Shown one piece after another: positions 1 through 5,912 of a DNA stretch of 5,952 nt. Origin of the DNA: Alphaproteobacteria bacterium UBA4588 (GTDB lineage: Bacteria; Pseudomonadota; Alphaproteobacteria; Puniceispirillales; Puniceispirillaceae). A program made the position numbers and the translations under genes. How positions within the stretch are numbered: the first letter of the stretch is position 1; each line of letters begins with the position of its first letter. The DNA lies in the NCBI GenBank assembly GCA_002387605.1, contig DGJU01000086.1, forward strand, positions 10,571 to 16,522. Reading direction: 5' to 3'. The notes under the pieces were generated by a model that was given only the letters and a program-made list of their open reading frames with translations, did no database searches and was not told where the DNA came from.

Positions 1-18
1 CTATCAGCCCGGTTCCTA

Positions 19-1278
19 TCAGAATGGATTATCTTCAAGTGCAATAAGGTCATCAACCGTTCTGCGGGGGCGCAATATATGCGCTTGTCCCTGATAGATA
101 ATGATTTCAGCTGCTTCGGGGCGGGTATTGTAATTAGACATCATAACAGCCCCATAAGCGCCAGCTGACATGACAGCAAGACAGCTTCCTTCCGGAACAT
201 CAGGCATCATCCGGTCAGTGCCAAGATAGTCACCTGTTTCGCAGACGGGACCAACGATATCTGCAATACCAGTTGCTGTCTGCTGCGGGCCAACTGGCTC
301 AATACGGTGATAGGATTCATACAAAGTTGGGCGGATAAGGTCATTCATCGCACCATCTGTGATGATGAAGCGTTTATCTTCGCCCTGCTTTGTATAAAGA
401 TTGGTGACAAGCAGGACACCATTATCAGCAGCAATGCATCGGCCTGGTTCAAACCCGAGCTGATATCCACGATTCGCAAAAATACGTGTAACCAACGCAC
501 CATAGGCCGCAAAATCAGGATCACTATCGCCCTCATAGTCAATTCCAAGCCCGCCACCCAGATCAAGAATGGGCACATCCAATCCTTCGGCGCGCAAGCT
601 GTCGGCAATTTCCAGTAGCGCCTGATAGGCCATCTCGAAGGGGGCAAGGTTACGCAATTGCGAGCCAATATGAACCGCAAGGCCGCGTGGTATAATATGG
701 GGGTTGGCGCAAATCTCACGATAGAGATGGGCTGCTTCGCCATCCTCTACAGGAATACCAAATTTTGTAGAACGCTGACCTGTCGAAATTTTCTTGTGGC
801 TCCCGGGATCAACATTCACATTGACCCGCAACGCAACAGGCGCTTGTAAGTTCATAGCGTTAGCAATGGCAGAGATATGGGCAATTTCAGCTGCTGATTC
901 AGCATTAATCTGACCGACACCTTCACCAAGGGCGGCGCGAATTTCATCATCTGTCTTACCAACACCGGAAAATACAATCTTATCAGCTGGAATGCCCGCA
1001 GCAAGAGCGCGCCGCATCTCGCCGCCAGACACAATATCAGCGCCCGCACCGCACGATGCCAGCAGCGAGAGAATGCCAATAGCAGAATTTGCTTTGACAG
1101 CATAATGAACGCGCGCATCAACTTCTGACAGCGACTTTGTGAAGGTTGTAAATGACCGTACAAACCCCTCACCAGAATAAACATAAAGCGGGGTTCCATA
1201 CTGTGCAGCAAGCTCATCAGCCCGCATGCCTGAAATGGTAAGGTGGCCTGATGCATCTCTTAGGATATCATTCATCAT
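19..1278 (-). CDS. lysA: Diaminopimelate decarboxylase (LysA), complete
   Basis: Last step of lysine synthesis: a cytoplasmic PLP enzyme that converts meso-diaminopimelate to L-lysine and CO2. The 419 residues are the usual family length and show the fold-III alanine-racemase barrel followed by a beta domain. Seen directly: the PLP lysine K62 in HYAVKANS; HIGSQ at 203-207; the phosphate-binding glycines GGGLG at 241-245; EPGR at 277-280; CETGD at 346-350, where the family usually has CESGD, donating the cysteine and aspartate from the partner subunit of the dimer; and Y375 in GAYG. These separate it from ornithine/arginine decarboxylases. Two adjacent ATGs (1278 and 1275) are possible starts; only a weak GAAGTGA-like ribosome site precedes them. 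It follows the small lipoprotein gene by 31 bases and is probably co-transcribed with argH. It ends in tandem stops TGA TAG. Confidence 0.97.
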   Translation of the reverse strand: MMNDILRDASGHLTISGMRADELAAQYGTPLYVYSGEGFVRSFTTFTKSLSEVDARVHYAVKANSAIGILSLLASCGAGADIVSGGEMRRALAAGIPADKIVFSGVGKTDDEIRAALGEGVGQINAESAAEIAHISAIANAMNLQAPVALRVNVNVDPGSHKKISTGQRSTKFGIPVEDGEAAHLYREICANPHIIPRGLAVHIGSQLRNLAPFEMAYQALLEIADSLRAEGLDVPILDLGGGLGIDYEGDSDPDFAAYGALVTRIFANRGYQLGFEPGRCIAADNGVLLVTNLYTKQGEDKRFIITDGAMNDLIRPTLYESYHRIEPVGPQQTATGIADIVGPVCETGDYLGTDRMMPDVPEGSCLAVMSAGAYGAVMMSNYNTRPEAAEIIIYQGQAHILRPRRTVDDLIALEDNPF

Positions 1279-1309
1279 ATTATCACTTCTGTCTTACGTA
1301 AGGGAGGGC

Positions 1310-1462
1310 TTAGCTATTTGCCTGTTCTGCTGCTACCTCTGAGGGGCGCAGTGGCTCTCCGCGCTTGCCGCAGGCAGACAGACTGATACCAAGACCCATA
1401 ACAAGTATTCCTGATATAATCAGCCGTGATAAAAAACTTTTCACATTATGCGATATCGTCAT
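1310..1462 (-). CDS. lptM: Small LptM/YifL-like outer-membrane lipoprotein, 50 aa
   Basis: This short frame reads 50 residues from ATG (1462) to TAA. It has a classic lipoprotein signal peptide: a basic start with K8 and R13, a hydrophobic core at about 14-28, and the lipobox LSAC with the lipidated cysteine at 31. The mature part is only 20 residues, starting CGKRGEPLRP and ending in a polar tail. The glycine/proline pattern after the cysteine resembles the LptM (YifL) family, which in E. coli assists assembly of the LPS transporter LptDE and lies next to dapF. Small lipoproteins of this kind are commonly found between argH and lysA in Alphaproteobacteria. An AAGGG site sits 8 bases before the ATG. 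Lipoprotein identity is strong. The LptM assignment is by resemblance and position, and the role in LptD assembly is inferred. Confidence 0.85.
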   Translation of the reverse strand: MTISHNVKSFLSRLIISGILVMGLGISLSACGKRGEPLRPSEVAAEQANS

Positions 1463-1489
1463 GTCTCGTGCCCTTTTTCTTAACGTCAT

Positions 1490-1495
1490 ATTATA
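1490..1495 (-). promoter_or_regulatory. Possible -10 box upstream of the lipoprotein-lysA pair
   Basis: The 38-base gap between argH and the lipoprotein gene contains a perfect TATAAT on the minus strand, 27 bases before the lipoprotein ATG. No convincing -35 hexamer lies 16-18 bases upstream, where the sequence is CCTTCC/GCCTTC-like, and there is no extended -10 TG. It could be a weak internal promoter giving lptM-lysA some independence from argH, or simply chance in an AT-rich gap. Confidence 0.22.
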
Positions 1496-1500
1496 GGAGG

Positions 1501-2919
1501 CTAGCCTTCAAGGAAGGCTTTTCGTGCAGCTGCAATCCGCGCCCGCACTTCATCTGGTGCTGTCCCGCCAAAACTGTTCCGGGCGGCCACACAATGGTCA
1601 ATCGACAACACCGTCTGCACCGCTTCATCAAGGCGTGGTTCAATTTCCTGCATAGCGCTAAGTGGTAATTCATCAAGCGCACAGTGATGCGTATCGGCCA
1701 GTGATACAATACGGCCTGTAATATGATGCGCATCACGGAACGGCATTTTAAGAGCGCTGACCAGATAGTCTGCAAGGTCTGTTGCTGCTGGATGACCAGA
1801 GGCTAGCGCTGCCCGCATTGCTTGCTGATTAACGCTCATATCATCAATCATACCTGTCATAGCCGCAAGACAGACTGCTAAGGATGCTTCAGCATCAAAG
1901 ACGGGCTCCTTGTCTTCCTGCATATCCTTGCCATAGGCAAGCGGCAGACCTTTCAGAACGGTTAGCAAGGAAACAAGGTCACCAATGATTCTTCCCGGCT
2001 TTGCACGAATAAGCTCAGCAGCATCCGGATTGCGTTTCTGCGGCATAATGGATGAGCCGGTTGTGAAGGCATCTGACAGGCTGATAAAGGTGAACCTGTC
2101 TGTTGACCAGATAACAATTTCTTCTGCCAATCGTGAGAGATGGGTTGCACAAATTGCGGCAGCTGCCATGAATTCAACAGCAAAATCACGCGCCGAGACA
2201 GCATCCATCGCATTTTCCATAGGCCGATCAAAGCCAAGCAAAGTAGCTGTCTGATGCCGGTCAATCGGATGGGATGTGCCGGCAAGGGCTGCGGCGCCCA
2301 GAGGTGATTCGTTCATCCGTTTGCGGCAATCAGCAAGCCGGCTGCGATCGCGGCCCATCATCTGGACATAGGCCATGAGATGAAACCCAAAGGTAATTGG
2401 CTGAGCTGTCTGCAGATGGGTATAGCCTGGCATTACGGTTTCAGCATGCGCATCTGCTTGTGTTAGCAAGGCCGACTGAAGCGCCCGCAATTGGTCGTCC
2501 AGACCATCAATAGCATCGCGGAGCCATAGTCTGATGTCTGTAGCAACCTGATCATTACGTGAGCGTGCGGTATGTAATCTGCGGGCCGGGTCGCCAATAA
2601 GCTCTGCGAGCCGCGCCTCGACATTCATATGAATATCTTCTAATGCCTCAGAGAAGGTAAAAATGCCATCAGCAATTTCGGTCTCTATCTGAGCAAGGCC
2701 TGTCGTGATGGCCGCTAAATCATCAGCTGTGAGGATGCCGGCTGCTTGCAGCATGGTTGCATGTGCGCGTGAGCCTGCGATATCTTGCCGGAACAACGCC
2801 TTGTCATAAGAGATAGAGGCATTTATATCGAGCATAAGCTGTGAGGGGCCACCGGCGAACCGCCCGCCCCATATTGAAGAAGCTGAATTTTGTGAAGGTG
2901 GGGTTGTCTTGTCCGTCAT
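1501..2919 (-). CDS. argH: Argininosuccinate lyase (ArgH), complete
   Basis: Final step of arginine synthesis: a cytoplasmic homotetrameric lyase that splits argininosuccinate into arginine and fumarate. At 472 residues it has full family length. It opens with the typical WGGRFAGG at 17-24. It carries the three conserved superfamily regions: ARSRNDQVATDIR at 118-130; MPGYTHLQTAQP at 163-174 with the catalytic-site histidine H168; and the fumarate-lyase signature GSSIMPQKRNP at 288-298, whose mobile loop holds the catalytic serine. The C-terminal part includes KDMQEDKEP at 331-339. The ATG at 2919 has no strong ribosome-binding site, only AT-rich sequence, but the start agrees with the family N-terminus. 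It is the first gene of a probable argH-lipoprotein-lysA operon and diverges from the thioredoxin gene across 46 bases. There is no sign of damage. Confidence 0.97.
   Translation of the reverse strand: MTDKTTPPSQNSASSIWGGRFAGGPSQLMLDINASISYDKALFRQDIAGSRAHATMLQAAGILTADDLAAITTGLAQIETEIADGIFTFSEALEDIHMNVEARLAELIGDPARRLHTARSRNDQVATDIRLWLRDAIDGLDDQLRALQSALLTQADAHAETVMPGYTHLQTAQPITFGFHLMAYVQMMGRDRSRLADCRKRMNESPLGAAALAGTSHPIDRHQTATLLGFDRPMENAMDAVSARDFAVEFMAAAAICATHLSRLAEEIVIWSTDRFTFISLSDAFTTGSSIMPQKRNPDAAELIRAKPGRIIGDLVSLLTVLKGLPLAYGKDMQEDKEPVFDAEASLAVCLAAMTGMIDDMSVNQQAMRAALASGHPAATDLADYLVSALKMPFRDAHHITGRIVSLADTHHCALDELPLSAMQEIEPRLDEAVQTVLSIDHCVAARNSFGGTAPDEVRARIAAARKAFLEG
1503..1519 (-). other. Hairpin at the argH stop codon
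   Basis: A perfect 7-bp inverted repeat with a 3-base loop (AGCCTTC-CTT-GAAGGCT on the minus strand) covers the last argH codons and the first base of its TAG stop. On the minus strand no T-tract follows, so it is not a normal terminator for argH. On the plus strand TTTT follows, but no plus-strand gene reads into it. It could be an mRNA-stability or processing element between argH and the downstream pair. It may also simply reflect the codons for the Ala-Phe-Leu-Glu-Gly end of ArgH. Confidence 0.35.
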
Positions 2920-2965
2920 GGTTAATTCTGCTGTTACTCTATTAACGCTTTAAAAAGGATGTCCT
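2920..2965. promoter_or_regulatory. Divergent argH / tlpA-like intergenic region with a dyad
   Basis: These 46 bases lie between two outward-facing genes, so promoters for both must sit here or reach into the coding ends. I could not pick a convincing -35/-10 pair for either direction. The gap contains a perfect 6-bp inverted repeat, GTTAAT (2921-2926) and ATTAAC (2941-2946), with half-sites 20 bases apart, about two helical turns. That is the geometry of a dimeric regulator's operator, but short AT-rich arms also arise by chance. One arm directly abuts the argH start codon. Confidence 0.45.
2955..2959 (+). promoter_or_regulatory. Ribosome-binding site fixing the GTG start of the TlpA-like gene
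   Basis: AAGGA lies 6 bases before GTG 2966 and 9 bases before a second in-frame GTG at 2969. No in-frame ATG lies near the Tat motif. The nearby ATG at 2959 hits a stop after six codons, and the ATG at 3003 is out of frame. This site therefore supports a GTG start; both GTGs are workable. Confidence 0.6.
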
Positions 2966-3538
2966 GTGGTGAGTTATAAGACAGAAATACAAAAGAATCA
3001 GCATGAAATCACGCGTCGGCGGTTCACGCAGCTGTCTTGTGCAACTGGTTTTGCGTCTTTGCTCGCATCACCCCTGTGTGCCGCCCCTCTTTCTCTGTCG
3101 CTCGAAGCTGGTGAAAAACCGCTTCCTGAGGCGCCAATCAGCACGGCATCAGGTGCTGACTTTGTTCTATCTGAGGTTCGCGAATTTGACCTTATCATTA
3201 ATTTCTGGGCGACATGGTGTCCGCCATGCGTTCATGAATTACCGCAGTTAAATACGATAGCTACTGAGCTGAGTGCCGACGGAATCAAAGTTATTCTTGT
3301 TAGTATGGATAGAGGCGGGGCGGCTATGGCAGGTCCATTTCTGAGCGAGCGGAATATTACAGCGCCTCTGTCTTTGTATGATCCGTCTGCTAGCTGGGCG
3401 CGCGCCTTGGCGCTAAAGGGTTTGCCAACAACGCTTCTTATCAAGAAAAATAGCGAATCCTATCAGGTTCATACAGGTCCGGCAGACTGGGATGATGACA
3501 AAATAAAAGGCCAGATAAAAAGCTATCTGGCCTCTTGA
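2966..3538 (+). CDS. tlpA: Periplasmic TlpA-like thiol:disulfide oxidoreductase with Tat-type signal
   Basis: This is a 190-residue thioredoxin-fold protein of the TlpA/ResA group. The active site is WCPPC at 84-88 within FWATWCPPC, and the cis-proline that packs against it is P154 in GLPTT. Such proteins reduce periplasmic disulfides, for example on cytochrome c apoproteins or copper-site proteins of oxidases; the exact partner here is not shown. The N-terminus has a twin-arginine motif, T16-R-R-R-F20-T, then a hydrophobic stretch at about 23-37 and a likely signal-peptidase site after about A39/A40, so export by Tat is inferred. The cysteine at 38 is not in a proper lipobox. The start is GTG at 2966, supported by AAGGA. 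It diverges from argH, a neighbour arrangement I know from Alphaproteobacteria, and converges on etfA with 23 bases between stop codons. Its last codons double as the etfA terminator. Confidence 0.9.
   Translation: MVSYKTEIQKNQHEITRRRFTQLSCATGFASLLASPLCAAPLSLSLEAGEKPLPEAPISTASGADFVLSEVREFDLIINFWATWCPPCVHELPQLNTIATELSADGIKVILVSMDRGGAAMAGPFLSERNITAPLSLYDPSASWARALALKGLPTTLLIKKNSESYQVHTGPADWDDDKIKGQIKSYLAS
3500..3532 (-). terminator. Rho-independent terminator of the etfBA operon, inside the tlpA-like 3' end
   Basis: On the minus strand a perfect 9-bp stem, GGCCAGATA (3532-3524) and TATCTGGCC (3517-3509), with a 6-base loop GCTTTT, is followed at once by TTTTATTTT (3508-3500). This is a textbook intrinsic terminator beginning 30 bases beyond the etfA stop. 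It lies wholly within the tlpA-like coding sequence, where the stem encodes residues G182 to A189. On the plus strand the stem is followed by TCTTGATATT, a poor T-tract, so termination should act mainly on etf transcripts. Confidence 0.88.
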
Positions 3539-3555
3539 TATTCGGATGAACGAAG

Positions 3556-3575
3556 CGGCTATTAGCCGAGTTCTT
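3556..3575 (+). terminator. Weak hairpin that might end the tlpA-like transcript
   Basis: A 5-bp stem with a 3-base loop, CGGCT-ATT-AGCCG (3556-3568), overlaps the etfA stop codon and is followed on the plus strand by AGTTCTT. The stem is short and the T-run is interrupted, so this is only a candidate for stopping plus-strand transcription 17 bases after the thioredoxin stop. Confidence 0.22.
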
Positions 3576-4494
3576 TATCTAGTTCTGGGACCGCATCAAA
3601 CAAATCGGCAACAAGACCATAATCAGCAACCTGAAATATTGGTGCTTCATCATCTTTATTGATAGCAACGATAACTTTACTATCTTTCATGCCGGCTAGA
3701 TGCTGGATAGCACCGGAAATACCAACAGCCATATAGAGGTCTGGTGCAACCACCTTGCCTGTCTGGCCAACTTGATAATCATTTGGCACAAACCCAGCAT
3801 CAACGGCGGCGCGTGATGCGCCAACAGCAGCGCCTAGTTTATCAGCTACTTTTTCCAGCATGACAAAATTCGCACCATCCTGCATACCGCGTCCACCTGA
3901 CACAACAATACCAGCTGATGTAAGCTCAGGGCGCTCAGACTTTGACAGCTCGGATTTCTCAAAGCGGGAAAGGCCAGCTTCACCCGTTACAGGAACAGCT
4001 TCAATCTTTGCCGTTCCCCCTGATGCAGCGGCAGGCTCAAAGGCTGTACTGCGCACTGTGATAATTTTCACAGCTTCGTTAGATGACACTGTTGCCAGTG
4101 CGTTACCGGCGTAAATAGGGCGCTGAAATGTAGCAACATCAACAACTTTGATAATGTCAGAAATCTGAACTGTATCAATCAGGGCTGCAACGCGCGGCAT
4201 AATATTTTTACCGTAAGTCGTTGCCGGCGCCAGAATATGGCTATAGTTGCTGGCAATGCCAGAAATAAGCGGCGCAACATTTTCAGCAAGCCCATATGTA
4301 TATTCATCTGCATCAGCGACGAGGACAGTTGAAACACCAGCAATCTCAGCAGCTGCATTCGCAGCAGCATCGCAGCCTGAACCAGCAATAAGAACTGAGA
4401 TATCGCCACCAATTTCACCAGCAGCAGCAACTGCATTTAGCGTGGCAGGCAGAATTGTTTCATTATTATGATCAGCAATGACAAGGATACTCAT
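3562..4494 (-). CDS. etfA: Electron transfer flavoprotein alpha subunit (EtfA), complete
   Basis: Large subunit of the soluble heterodimeric ETF, which accepts electrons from acyl-CoA and related dehydrogenases and passes them to membrane ETF-ubiquinone oxidoreductase. The 310 residues are the normal length. The N-terminal half (1 to about 185) is the structural domain shared with EtfB. The C-terminal half binds FAD: SGGRG at 199-203, VGQTGK at 242-247, and the EtfA signature starting PDLYMAVGISGAIQH (251-265) and running through AGMKDSKVIVAINKD (267-281). The short variable linker near 176-189 is rich in Ser, Glu and Lys. The ATG at 4494 overlaps the etfB stop in TAATG, so translation is probably coupled, giving equal amounts of the two subunits. 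The gene ends with tandem stops TAA TAG and is followed by a strong terminator. No electron-bifurcating features are evident. Confidence 0.97.
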   Translation of the reverse strand: MSILVIADHNNETILPATLNAVAAAGEIGGDISVLIAGSGCDAAANAAAEIAGVSTVLVADADEYTYGLAENVAPLISGIASNYSHILAPATTYGKNIMPRVAALIDTVQISDIIKVVDVATFQRPIYAGNALATVSSNEAVKIITVRSTAFEPAAASGGTAKIEAVPVTGEAGLSRFEKSELSKSERPELTSAGIVVSGGRGMQDGANFVMLEKVADKLGAAVGASRAAVDAGFVPNDYQVGQTGKVVAPDLYMAVGISGAIQHLAGMKDSKVIVAINKDDEAPIFQVADYGLVADLFDAVPELDKELG

Positions 4495-5243
4495 TATATC
4501 ACCTTTGCTTCGTTTTTGAGTTTATCGACGAGTTCGGATACAGAGCCGACTTTTATGCCGGCCTGACGAGCAGCAGGTTCTTCAACCTTTACTGTTGTAA
4601 GGCGGGGTGTTGTATCAACGCCTAAATCAGCAGCACTCATCTGGTCAATCGGCTTTTTCTTCGCTTTCATGATATTTGGGAGTGAGGCATAGCGCGGCTC
4701 ATTCAGACGCAAATCAACGGTTATCACCGCTGGCATCTTCACCGAAATATGCTCAAGCCCGCCATCAACTTCACGGATGATTGCAGCATTATCACCTGCC
4801 AGCTCAACACCGGAGGCAAACGTGGCTTGCGCCCAGCCAAGCAACGCAGACAGCATCTGACCGGTTTGATTGCTGTCATCATCAATCGCCTGCTTGCCGC
4901 ATAGCACGAGACCAGGCTGTTCTTTATCAACAACCGCTTTCAGGCATTTTGCCACTGACAGGGGCTCGGTTTCCTGATCGGCTTCGATATGGATGCCGCG
5001 ATCGGCGCCCATTGCCAGACCTGTCCGAATGGTTTCTTGGGATTGTGTTGGGCCAACCGAGACAAGAATGATTTCATCTGCCTGCCCGGCTTCTTTGATC
5101 CGCAAGGCTTGCTCAACCGCGATTTCGTCAAACGGGTTCATCGCCATTTTGACGTTTGCCAGCTCAACACCTGACTGGTCAGGCTTCACACGCACTTTGA
5201 CATTATAGTCGATGACGCGTTTCACAGGGACAAGAATTTTCAT
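4494..5243 (-). CDS. etfB: Electron transfer flavoprotein beta subunit (EtfB), complete
   Basis: Small ETF subunit, 249 residues, which holds a structural AMP and contacts the partner dehydrogenases. It begins MKILVPVKRVIDYN, the typical family start. AMP-site residues occur at 115-130 (CGKQAIDDDSNQTGQM). The EtfB signature spans about 173-198 (VITVDLRLNEPRY, then SLPNIMKAKKKP), including the recognition-loop leucine L188 that docks dehydrogenases. The frame is open 16 codons further up to 5291, but that extension is a basic, non-conserved peptide. A strong ribosome site (AGAGGAA) lies 7 bases before the ATG at 5243, so the shorter start is chosen. The gene shares one base with etfA and lies 95 bases downstream of the cobalamin adenosyltransferase gene, so it may belong to that operon. 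Confidence 0.97.
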   Translation of the reverse strand: MKILVPVKRVIDYNVKVRVKPDQSGVELANVKMAMNPFDEIAVEQALRIKEAGQADEIILVSVGPTQSQETIRTGLAMGADRGIHIEADQETEPLSVAKCLKAVVDKEQPGLVLCGKQAIDDDSNQTGQMLSALLGWAQATFASGVELAGDNAAIIREVDGGLEHISVKMPAVITVDLRLNEPRYASLPNIMKAKKKPIDQMSAADLGVDTTPRLTTVKVEEPAARQAGIKVGSVSELVDKLKNEAKVI

Positions 5244-5250
5244 TATAGTC

Positions 5251-5257
5251 TTCCTCT
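5251..5257 (-). promoter_or_regulatory. Ribosome-binding site deciding the etfB start
   Basis: AGAGGAA on the minus strand is 7 bases before the ATG at 5243. It is the strongest Shine-Dalgarno match in the window. It rules out the upstream ATGs at 5291 and 5285, which would place this site inside the coding sequence. Confidence 0.85.
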
Positions 5258-5289
5258 TTTTTATCTTATTGGCAGACAGGAACATGAAC

Positions 5290-5309
5290 ATGGCTATTAT
5301 TCAAGCCAT
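5290..5309 (-). other. Hairpin in the adenosyltransferase-etfB gap
   Basis: The 95-base gap (5244-5338) is the largest in the window. It holds a perfect 6-bp inverted repeat, ATGGCT and AGCCAT, with an 8-base AT-rich loop. No T-tract follows, so it is not an intrinsic terminator. It could influence mRNA processing or stability and so the ratio of etfBA to adenosyltransferase, or it may be chance. Nothing resembles a cobalamin riboswitch, which would be far longer, and I could not identify a convincing promoter here. Confidence 0.35.
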
Positions 5310-5338
5310 TAGACGCGTCCTGCTGAGAATATTTTGCC

Positions 5339-5908
5339 TTAAATATTACCGCCCGGCACCCATAATATATCAGCTTTCCCCTTATCATTTGCTGCACGTG
5401 CAAGCACAAACAGCAAATCAGATACTCTATTAATAAACCGCATTGCATGTTCATTAACAGACTCTTCGACAGCTAATTCCGTCATGTGGCGCTCGGCTCT
5501 GCGTGCCACAGTCCGTGCCAGATGAAGCCAAGCCGATAACTCGCTTCCCCCCGGCAGGATAAAGGATGTCAGAGGATTAAGATCAGCATTGATTGCATCA
5601 ATCTCTGATTCGAGGCGTGTGACCTGACTAGCTGTGATCCTCAGCTCACCATCTTTGCGCTTTTCGGCATCAGTTTCAGGTGTTGCAAGGTCAGCGCCAA
5701 GGTCAAAAAGGTCATTTTGAATGCGGCCAAGAATGTCATCCATCTGACCGGTGCAAAATCGGCGGGCTAGGCCCATAACAGAGTTAAGCTCATCTACTTC
5801 ACCAAAGGCTGAGGGCCGTAACCCATGTTTTGATACACGGGCACCACCAACAAGGCTGGTTTTGCCATCATCACCTGTCCGGGTGTAGATTTTATTTAGT
5901 TTTACCAT
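5339..5908 (-). CDS. pduO: PduO-type cob(I)alamin adenosyltransferase (ATR), complete
   Basis: Transfers the adenosyl group of ATP to cob(I)alamin, making coenzyme B12 for mutases such as methylmalonyl-CoA mutase; cytoplasmic trimer. The 189 residues are the usual length. Visible motifs: the ATP-binding N-terminal TRTGDDGKTSL at 9-19; FGEVDELN at 35-42; LPGGSELSAWLHLART at 118-133; the arginine/glutamate cluster RRAER at 136-140; and the cobalamin-pocket segment NRVSDLLF at 160-167. Active-site residues conserved in human MMAB and bacterial PduO (the arginines, E139, N160, D164) all appear intact. It is unrelated to the CobO/BtuR type. An AGGGA site precedes the ATG by about 8 bases. ATR followed by etfB and etfA is a recurrent alphaproteobacterial order and suggests co-expression for propionyl-CoA and branched-chain catabolism. 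Confidence 0.95.
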   Translation of the reverse strand: MVKLNKIYTRTGDDGKTSLVGGARVSKHGLRPSAFGEVDELNSVMGLARRFCTGQMDDILGRIQNDLFDLGADLATPETDAEKRKDGELRITASQVTRLESEIDAINADLNPLTSFILPGGSELSAWLHLARTVARRAERHMTELAVEESVNEHAMRFINRVSDLLFVLARAANDKGKADILWVPGGNI

Positions 5909-5912
5909 TGTT

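Noticed and set aside
307..849. Plus-strand and offset frames across lysA (307-618, 658-849, 345-743)
   Set aside because: They are shadows of lysA: no homology I can recognise, no start signals, and lysA itself is intact across them.
1293..1302. 10-base palindrome CTTACGTAAG just upstream of lysA
   Set aside because: It is too short to form a stable hairpin, is a single copy, and no known operator matches with certainty, so it is not listed as a site.
1426..1668. Plus-strand frame starting in the lipoprotein gene, with AGGAGG at 1495-1500
   Set aside because: The AGGAGG is not followed by a start codon at a usable distance, and the frame runs antisense to the lipoprotein and argH genes.
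1491..1775. Antisense or offset open frames over argH, such as 1491-1775 minus and 1985-2254 plus
   Set aside because: They lie within a fully conserved argH, have no ribosome site or recognisable domain, and their composition is what the other frames of a real gene give.
3071..3088. Lipobox at cysteine 38 of the TlpA-like protein
   Set aside because: The residues before the cysteine are S-P-L; proline and leucine at these positions do not fit a lipobox, and an A-type signal-peptidase site follows directly.
4781..5208. Three overlapping plus-strand frames antisense to etfB
   Set aside because: etfB is complete and conserved here; these frames have no start signals and no recognisable protein features.
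5244..5291. N-terminal extension of EtfB by 16 residues from an ATG at 5291
   Set aside because: A strong ribosome-binding site lies inside the extension, 7 bases before ATG 5243, and MKILVPVKRV is the family start; the extra peptide is basic and unlike EtfB N-termini.
5244..5338. Cobalamin riboswitch near the adenosyltransferase gene
   Set aside because: The 95-base gap is too short and lacks B12-box-like sequence. Only 44 bases are visible upstream of the adenosyltransferase gene, so a riboswitch further up cannot be judged.
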